Source of the DNA: Candidatus Peregrinibacteria bacterium CG10_big_fil_rev_8_21_14_0_10_49_16
Lineage (GTDB): Bacteria; Patescibacteriota; Gracilibacteria; Peribacterales; Peribacteraceae
Length of the DNA stretch: 5,652 bases
Direction: 5' to 3'
NCBI GenBank assembly: GCA_002772605.1
Contig: PFDS01000012.1
Coordinates: forward strand, 1 to 5,652
Shown in pieces: positions 1-3,440 of the stretch; the stretch's first letter is position 1; every line of letters starts with the position of its first letter. The position numbers and the translations under genes are program-made. Under the pieces are notes generated by a model, which worked only from the letters and a program-made list of their open reading frames with translations, was not told the origin of the DNA and made no database searches.

Positions 1-278
1 TGCGTGGAAGCATCTCACTCACTCGCGATGAGAAATGGCGCATTATTCAGGCTATTCCCAAGCTCAGCCAGTTCCAGGTGGACGAACTGCAGAAGATTCT
101 CGAAGAAGAGAAGCATAAGTTCTCCGAGCTCTCTCCCAAACATCTCAATCAACTGCAAAAGCTTGAACAGAAGCACGCGGATGATTGGAACGATCTCAAA
201 TCGATCTCTCAGCAGCAAAACGTGAAACAGGAAGATCAGACACAAGCTGATGAGATCAGGAAGCAACTCGGACTCTAA
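1..278 (+). CDS. C-terminal part of an unrecognised charged, coiled-coil-prone protein (5' end outside window)
   Basis: The reading frame is open from the window edge (first full codon at base 3) to a TAA at 276-278, giving the last 91 residues. A GTG at 78 could start a 66-residue product. However, the frame upstream of it reads as a continuous helical, charged sequence (…DEKWRIIQAIPKLSQFQVDELQ…), so a partial gene starting outside the window is preferred. The visible segment is rich in Lys, Glu and Gln, with spaced Leu/Ile (QKILEEEKHKFSEL, HLNQLQKLEQKHADDW). This suggests alpha-helical coiled coil. There is no signal peptide, membrane segment or catalytic motif in the visible part. It is convergent with the membrane-protein gene on the other strand, and the two stop codons overlap by 4 nt. 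The family is not recognised and no function is proposed. Confidence 0.6.
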   Translation, partial: RGSISLTRDEKWRIIQAIPKLSQFQVDELQKILEEEKHKFSELSPKHLNQLQKLEQKHADDWNDLKSISQQQNVKQEDQTQADEIRKQLGL

Positions 279-826
279 ACGTGTAAGTGGAAACCCCACA
301 GAAGCCCAACTCCTACGGCAGTAAGGAGAGTGCCCTTGATGATGCCTCCGTACCATGCCTGATGCAGGGAACTCAGTAAAAGAAAAAGGAACACACCAAA
401 TGCAAAACGCGGAAGAAGAGGGGATTGCACCAATGAATCCACATAGGGGAACTCGATAGGAAGCCGTTTCGTCAGCTGGTACGTTCCAAGAATAAAGACC
501 AACGCATACCACGCCAAAAGCCATCCTGCGTAAATTCGAAGAACACTGATAAACGCATTGGGGGAGTACGCCGATACATTCTCCAAAACCATACTCTCCA
601 CCGGCTTCGATACTTCTCTTTGAATTGGCTTCTCTTCTTGATGTTCCACAACGCCTCTTTCCCATGGAGGAATGGCCTTCCTCTCTCCTGCCGTCGCTTC
701 ATGAATTTCCTGCACATCGTACCCCGCCTGCTTCAGTGCTTCCCGTGCCTCCTGCAGACTCAATGCATCGAGAGAACCGTGATGCTCCCGGCCACCCCGC
801 AATGCTGTGTACATAAACAGTGGCAT
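275..826 (-). CDS. Small membrane protein with GspF/PilC-like N-terminal domain and three predicted transmembrane helices
   Basis: This 183-residue protein starts at the ATG at 826-824. An AGGAT lies 6 nt upstream (plus coordinates 833-837), which supports that start. Residues 1-43 (MPLFMYTALRGG…GSLDA.SLQEAREALKQAGYDV..I) resemble the opening of type II secretion/type IV pilus inner-membrane proteins (GspF/PilC). Those commonly begin MPxFxYxA…G…G.i.A.s..eA...L...G and are about 400 residues long. The rest is not GspF-like. A charged linker (about 44-90) is followed by hydrophobic segments at about 94-116, 140-158 and 161-180, which look like membrane helices. It is therefore either an orphan or fused N-domain, or a different membrane protein with a convergent N-terminus. 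It lies 43 nt downstream of the lipoprotein gene on the same strand, probably in one operon. A role in envelope or pilus machinery is inference; the membrane location is better supported. Confidence 0.72.
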   Translation of the reverse strand: MPLFMYTALRGGREHHGSLDALSLQEAREALKQAGYDVQEIHEATAGERKAIPPWERGVVEHQEEKPIQREVSKPVESMVLENVSAYSPNAFISVLRIYAGWLLAWYALVFILGTYQLTKRLPIEFPYVDSLVQSPLLPRFAFGVFLFLLLSSLHQAWYGGIIKGTLLTAVGVGLLWGFHLHV

Positions 827-832
827 ATACGC

Positions 833-837
833 ATCCT
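833..837 (-). promoter_or_regulatory. Ribosome binding site of the GspF-like gene, at the edge of a repeat array
   Basis: On the minus strand AGGAT lies 6 nt before the ATG at 826, a normal Shine-Dalgarno distance. Its AGG is also the AGG of the last unit of the adjoining 7-bp tandem array, so the working site appears to have been built from, or copied into, the repeat. The other units place further AGG/GAGG trinucleotides every 7 nt upstream. Confidence 0.55.
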
Positions 838-869
838 ATAACCTCATACCTCATACCTACAACCTATTT
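835..869. repeat. Degenerate 7-bp tandem repeat, five units (CCTATAA, CCTCATA ×2, CCTACAA, CCTATTT)
   Basis: Five consecutive heptamers all begin CCT on the plus strand: 835-841, 842-848, 849-855, 856-862 and 863-869. Two are identical. The array fills almost the whole 43-nt gap between the lipoprotein stop codon (870-872) and the membrane-protein start (826). Read in the direction of transcription each unit ends in AGG, twice as GAGG. Only the unit nearest the start is at a normal ribosome-binding distance. Confidence 0.8.
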
Positions 870-1766
870 TCATTCTTCTTCAATATGCGAAGTAATGTAC
901 TCGACTGCAACACGAAGCTCCTCCGGAGCGCTCACTTCTATATGACGATCACCGGACCACTCACGGTAGCCCACAACAAAGTTTCCATGAGTAACAATCT
1001 GACCATCCTCCGCACCAATTTCTTCGAGAGCATCGGAGAAGAGATTAATGAGCAGAGGCCCATCACCCAGCACTTCCACGGCCTCCGGACCGACCTCCAC
1101 ATGCCAGAGTGATGACGTTGTCGCGCCGAAAGACTTGTACCACCAGTTGCGGTGTACGGGCACACAGAACCCAATGTGCAATGAGCAGTACCTCTGAGTC
1201 CACTCTGCATCCGTAAAATCTTCCTCTACCATCAACGCCACTTTGGCACTGTCGGGGGGATTACTCGAAGGAACGGAAGAAGATCGAACTTCCGCGCCAT
1301 CTACGGATGCCTCCTCTTCCATCTTCTCTTGTTCCATCAGTTCTTCCGGCTCCTCCTCAACCTCTTCCTCTTCTCCCACCATCTCCACCCGCTCCACCCG
1401 CATGATCATGCCCCCTTCTTCTACCGTAGGACGCACGGAACCGAATACACGCACATCATCTCCGGTATATTTCTCCAAATCCACCGTTTCGCTCTCCAGA
1501 AGCAATACCGTATTTGTGTCCATGTCCAGACGATGGGTGCCCTGCATGTAGATGCTAATCCCTGACGGATAGAGCGTTCCTTTATAGGATACATTTCCTG
1601 TTTCCATAATATCATCCACCACTGCATCCCCCGTGTCATCCTGAGCCCTGTCGAAGGATCGTTCCATCGGTGCTCGATCCTGCTGCTCCACCTTCTCCAC
1701 AGGAACGCCCCCCCCGCATGCGGCAAGTAGAAGAGTCGTCATCACGGCAATAGATACCTTTTTCAT
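870..1766 (-). CDS. Predicted lipoprotein with acidic linker and C-terminal Cys-containing domain; family not recognised
   Basis: This 298-residue protein is read from the ATG at 1766-1764 to the TGA at 872-870. An in-frame TTG at 1778 would add four residues. The ATG is preferred because it gives a textbook signal peptide (MKKVSIAVMTTLLLAACGGG) with lipobox LAAC and Cys17 as the predicted lipidation site. The mature protein has a flexible Glu/Asp-rich stretch, then a beta-rich segment at about 57-130 (…GTLYPSGISIYMQGTHRL…VRVFGSVRP…). A very acidic Glu-run linker follows at about 131-152, and a Ser/Pro-rich spacer. The C-terminal domain (about 175-298) contains CSLHIGFC (Cys194, Cys201) followed by VPVHRNWWYKSFG. 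Residues 36-44 are encoded by a palindromic repeat. It is probably first in an operon with the GspF-like gene and anchored to the outer face of a membrane. The function is unknown; the two Cys might form a disulfide outside the cytoplasm (inference). Confidence 0.8.
   Translation of the reverse strand: MKKVSIAVMTTLLLAACGGGVPVEKVEQQDRAPMERSFDRAQDDTGDAVVDDIMETGNVSYKGTLYPSGISIYMQGTHRLDMDTNTVLLLESETVDLEKYTGDDVRVFGSVRPTVEEGGMIMRVERVEMVGEEEEVEEEPEELMEQEKMEEEASVDGAEVRSSSVPSSNPPDSAKVALMVEEDFTDAEWTQRYCSLHIGFCVPVHRNWWYKSFGATTSSLWHVEVGPEAVEVLGDGPLLINLFSDALEEIGAEDGQIVTHGNFVVGYREWSGDRHIEVSAPEELRVAVEYITSHIEEE
1638..1659. repeat. Palindromic 'CCTGAGC…GTCGAAGG' type repeat inside the lipoprotein gene
   Basis: The element starts ATCCTGAGC and ends GTCGAAGGAT, with terminal ATCCT/AGGAT arms forming an imperfect palindrome. 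From memory, this closely matches the very widespread intergenic repeat of the form TCATCCTGAGC…GTCGAAGGATC, seen in many unrelated bacterial genomes. Read on the coding (minus) strand it is in frame and gives SFDRAQDD, the peptide typically produced when this repeat is translated. It falls in the disordered region just after the lipobox. Confidence 0.75.
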
Positions 1767-1794
1767 ATAGTCAGACAATAAAGAATAACAGATG

Positions 1795-1810
1795 ACTAGT
1801 ATAAACTAGT
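1795..1810. promoter_or_regulatory. Repeated ACTAGT motif (ACTAGT-ATAA-ACTAGT), possible operator
   Basis: Two copies of the self-complementary hexamer ACTAGT are separated by four bases. The block is therefore both a direct repeat and a perfect 6-bp inverted repeat. It overlaps the best -10 hexamer for the minus-strand lipoprotein gene, the usual place for a repressor site. No binding protein can be named, and a 6-bp repeat in AT-rich DNA could be chance. Confidence 0.35.
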
Positions 1811-1825
1811 TCCCATTGAATGCAA
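1798..1825 (-). promoter_or_regulatory. Candidate sigma70-type promoter for the lipoprotein operon
   Basis: On the minus strand TATACT (plus 1798-1803; 5 of 6 to TATAAT) lies 16 nt downstream of TTGCAT (plus 1820-1825; a weak 3 of 6 to TTGACA). Transcription would begin near 1790, giving a leader of about 24 nt to the ATG at 1766 and only about 12 nt to the alternative TTG. This favours the ATG. No clear Shine-Dalgarno sequence is visible in that leader. Confidence 0.4.
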
Positions 1826-1848
1826 TTGACGAAGAACAGGGGAAATTC

Positions 1849-1877
1849 TTTACATTTTATACTTTATAGTTCATAAA
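1849..1877 (+). promoter_or_regulatory. Candidate promoter region of the transglutaminase-like gene
   Basis: This AT-rich stretch precedes the ATG at 1884. TTTACA (1849-1854; 5 of 6 to TTGACA) is 17 nt from CATAAA (1872-1877; weak -10). Other -10-like hexamers are TATACT (1858-1863) and TATAGT (1865-1870), without a good -35 at the right distance. All options place transcription start within about 15 nt of the ATG or at it, and no Shine-Dalgarno sequence is visible. The transcript may be leaderless or nearly so (inference). Confidence 0.35.
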
Positions 1878-1883
1878 CTCTAT

Positions 1884-3284
1884 ATGAGCACGACAGAAGT
1901 CCCAAAGATAACAGAAAGTCTGGAAGGTACAAGAAACGACGAATTAGAGCGCATTCGCTATGAGCAGTCTGCTTTGCGCGCTATGTATCAGGATATTTTT
2001 ACCATCGAAGAGGTGAACGAAGACGTATTCCGTGTTTTGCTCCCTGGAACATCTAAAGATTTTTCCTCGTGGGATGGAGCTCTCGACTACCTTCGCACCA
2101 CTCTCATACAAGAAACGATTCAAAATCAGAAATCCCTACTGTCACTCCCCATTGCATTCCCACATGCAGAGGTGCAATTCGTTCCACTTCACGATGTCAG
2201 CAACACACCTATCCCACTCGAAGACACGCATGCCATCAACCACAAGATTCTTTCAATACTTGCACCGTCAATACGAAAACAGACATCTGCAACTCAAACC
2301 TACGATAACAGCGTCCGAAACCGTGAAATGCATCGCGAAGGTCCTCTATACCAGTTTATACAAGAATATCTACAATCAGAACCAGGACAGAAACTCCTCC
2401 ACCACCTCCACATTCCCTCTGTCCGCAGTCTCACACCAAAACAAGCAATGGAGCTTGCAACAGAAATCGTGTTGCGGCATGCAAAATACAATACGAATCT
2501 TCGCGCGATCGACAGTCGCATTGATAAAGGGACTGTGCTCGACATGCTTGAAGAGGGACGTGACAATATCCATAACCCTCAATGGGAAGGAAATGGTGTC
2601 TGTCGAAACTTCGCAGGTGGAGTACAAGCGGTATTCAACACTCTCAAGTCAAACCAGACTGAACCATTCAACCCTCTGAAAAATACGCATTGCCTGTACG
2701 TCAGCGGCATAGACCACGTGACGAAAAAGCATCATCTACGCAATCCAAAAACAAGTCATGCATGGAATATATTTCTGACCGCTCTGCAGCATGCCGAAAC
2801 AGAGCACACGAGCATTACTGTTTCTGATATCACCCAAGAACTCCATCGACGCAACGAGCGTCCAGATACAAAACCGTTACTAGATCTTACCGCACTGCGT
2901 TCAGTAAACATCATCACGCGATTGCTAGCGTATGAGAAACTGGAACCAGAATTTCTGACACGTGCCGTTGATCACGTGCTACAACAATGTATATCTGGAA
3001 CAGCAATGGGATCAACCCTTCAAGAGAAAGAGCATTTCTTTCTTTCTCAAGCACTCTGGCTCCTGCAAGTACAGAAACAATATGCGGATATTCCGCATAC
3101 GCTAGCGGAGAAGTTATTTCACCTCTCCATGCCACATGGAGCGGAAATAGATAGCAAAGAGAAAAACGCTCTGCAAGAGCTTGCAAAAACACACGGACTG
3201 CAAGAACTTTACAATAAGCTCTTTCCACATCCTATGGCAGCACGACTGCAAGTTTTATCTGGTACAAAAGGGGAGAACACGTAG
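1884..3284 (+). CDS. Protein with transglutaminase-like Cys-His motifs in its central part; function unknown
   Basis: This 466-residue protein runs from ATG 1884 to TAG 3282-3284. Residues 238-251 (GVCRNFAGGVQAVF) and 291-298 (SHAWNIFL) match the two hallmarks of the transglutaminase-like/papain-like fold. These are a nucleophile Cys in G-x-C-R-(D/N)-(Y/F)-A (Cys240) and a catalytic His in HAWN (His292). An Asp about 20 residues later, in TVSDIT (Asp315), could complete the triad. Around this core lie an N-terminal region (1-180) with no recognised domain and a helical C-terminal region (335-466). There is no signal peptide or membrane helix, so it is probably cytoplasmic. Family members include peptidases, peptide:N-glycanases and crosslinking enzymes, so the reaction cannot be named. 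Its DNA looks somewhat more AT-rich than the transketolase gene. It is divergent from the lipoprotein operon and ends 10 nt before a tRNA. The coding call is secure; the domain call rests on short motifs. Confidence 0.72.
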   Translation: MSTTEVPKITESLEGTRNDELERIRYEQSALRAMYQDIFTIEEVNEDVFRVLLPGTSKDFSSWDGALDYLRTTLIQETIQNQKSLLSLPIAFPHAEVQFVPLHDVSNTPIPLEDTHAINHKILSILAPSIRKQTSATQTYDNSVRNREMHREGPLYQFIQEYLQSEPGQKLLHHLHIPSVRSLTPKQAMELATEIVLRHAKYNTNLRAIDSRIDKGTVLDMLEEGRDNIHNPQWEGNGVCRNFAGGVQAVFNTLKSNQTEPFNPLKNTHCLYVSGIDHVTKKHHLRNPKTSHAWNIFLTALQHAETEHTSITVSDITQELHRRNERPDTKPLLDLTALRSVNIITRLLAYEKLEPEFLTRAVDHVLQQCISGTAMGSTLQEKEHFFLSQALWLLQVQKQYADIPHTLAEKLFHLSMPHGAEIDSKEKNALQELAKTHGLQELYNKLFPHPMAARLQVLSGTKGENT

Positions 3285-3294
3285 AATAGACCTT

Positions 3295-3384
3295 GGAAGG
3301 GTGGCCGAGTGGTTGAAGGCAGCAGTCTTGAAAACTGCCAGGCCCGCAAGGGTCTCGAGGGTTCGAATCCCTCCCCTTCCGCCA
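3295..3384 (+). tRNA. tRNA-Ser (anticodon UGA), CCA encoded
   Basis: A complete 90-nt class II tRNA folds by eye. The acceptor stem GGAAGGG (3295-3301) pairs perfectly with CCCTTCC (3374-3380), followed by discriminator G and an encoded CCA. The anticodon stem GCAGT/ACTGC (3322-3326 / 3334-3338) encloses loop CTTGAAA, with anticodon TGA at 3329-3331 reading UCA. The long variable arm (GGCCC-GCAA-GGGTC, from 3341) and the discriminator G are serine hallmarks. The T arm is GAGGG-TTCGAAT-CCCTC. It starts 10 nt after the stop of the preceding gene and may be co-transcribed with it, since no separate promoter is evident. Confidence 0.97.
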
Positions 3385-3420
3385 CGTAAAATCGCTCGCA
3401 GCGGCTCGCGATCACGTGGC
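3381..3420 (-). terminator. Inverted repeat between tRNA-Ser and transketolase; weak candidate terminator for the minus-strand gene
   Basis: The outer arms GCCACGT (3381-3387) and ACGTGGC (3414-3420) are perfectly complementary. Inside them ATCGC (3391-3395) pairs with GCGAT (3408-3412), around a 12-nt loop. In the minus direction the inner stem is followed by TTTT, a short U-tract about 30 nt past the transketolase stop. It could therefore be a weak intrinsic terminator. There is no T-run on the plus side. The left arm is the tRNA's own GCCA end, so the structure may instead be a trailer fold of pre-tRNA. Confidence 0.4.
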
Positions 3421-3440
3421 GCAGCCATGTAACAAGCCAA

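Noticed and set aside
15..665. Long minus-strand ORF (216 codons) overlapping the first two genes
   Set aside because: It is antisense to the coiled-coil gene and out of frame with the GspF-like gene. The competing frame has a good ribosome-binding site, a recognisable N-terminal domain and coherent membrane helices.
1383..1400. Two tandem copies of the 9-bp unit CTCCACCCG in the lipoprotein gene
   Set aside because: It encodes a simple VERVE-type beta strand pattern in frame. Nine bases equal three codons, so protein-level repetition explains it and it does not fit the 7-bp family.
1766..1778. TTG at 1778 as the lipoprotein start
   Set aside because: It adds MSDY before the typical MKK signal-peptide opening and leaves only a very short leader from the predicted promoter. 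The ATG at 1766 is more natural.
3329..3331. TGA anticodon as a sign of altered genetic code or suppressor tRNA
   Set aside because: An anticodon written TGA reads UCA serine codons, not UGA stops. The lipoprotein ends at UGA, and no in-frame UGA interrupts the long genes.
3295..3440. tRNA-Ser 3' end as an integration (att) site with an adjacent mobile island
   Set aside because: There is no integrase gene and no direct repeat of the tRNA 3' end downstream. The only related sequence is an inverted arm within 40 nt, and the next gene is housekeeping.
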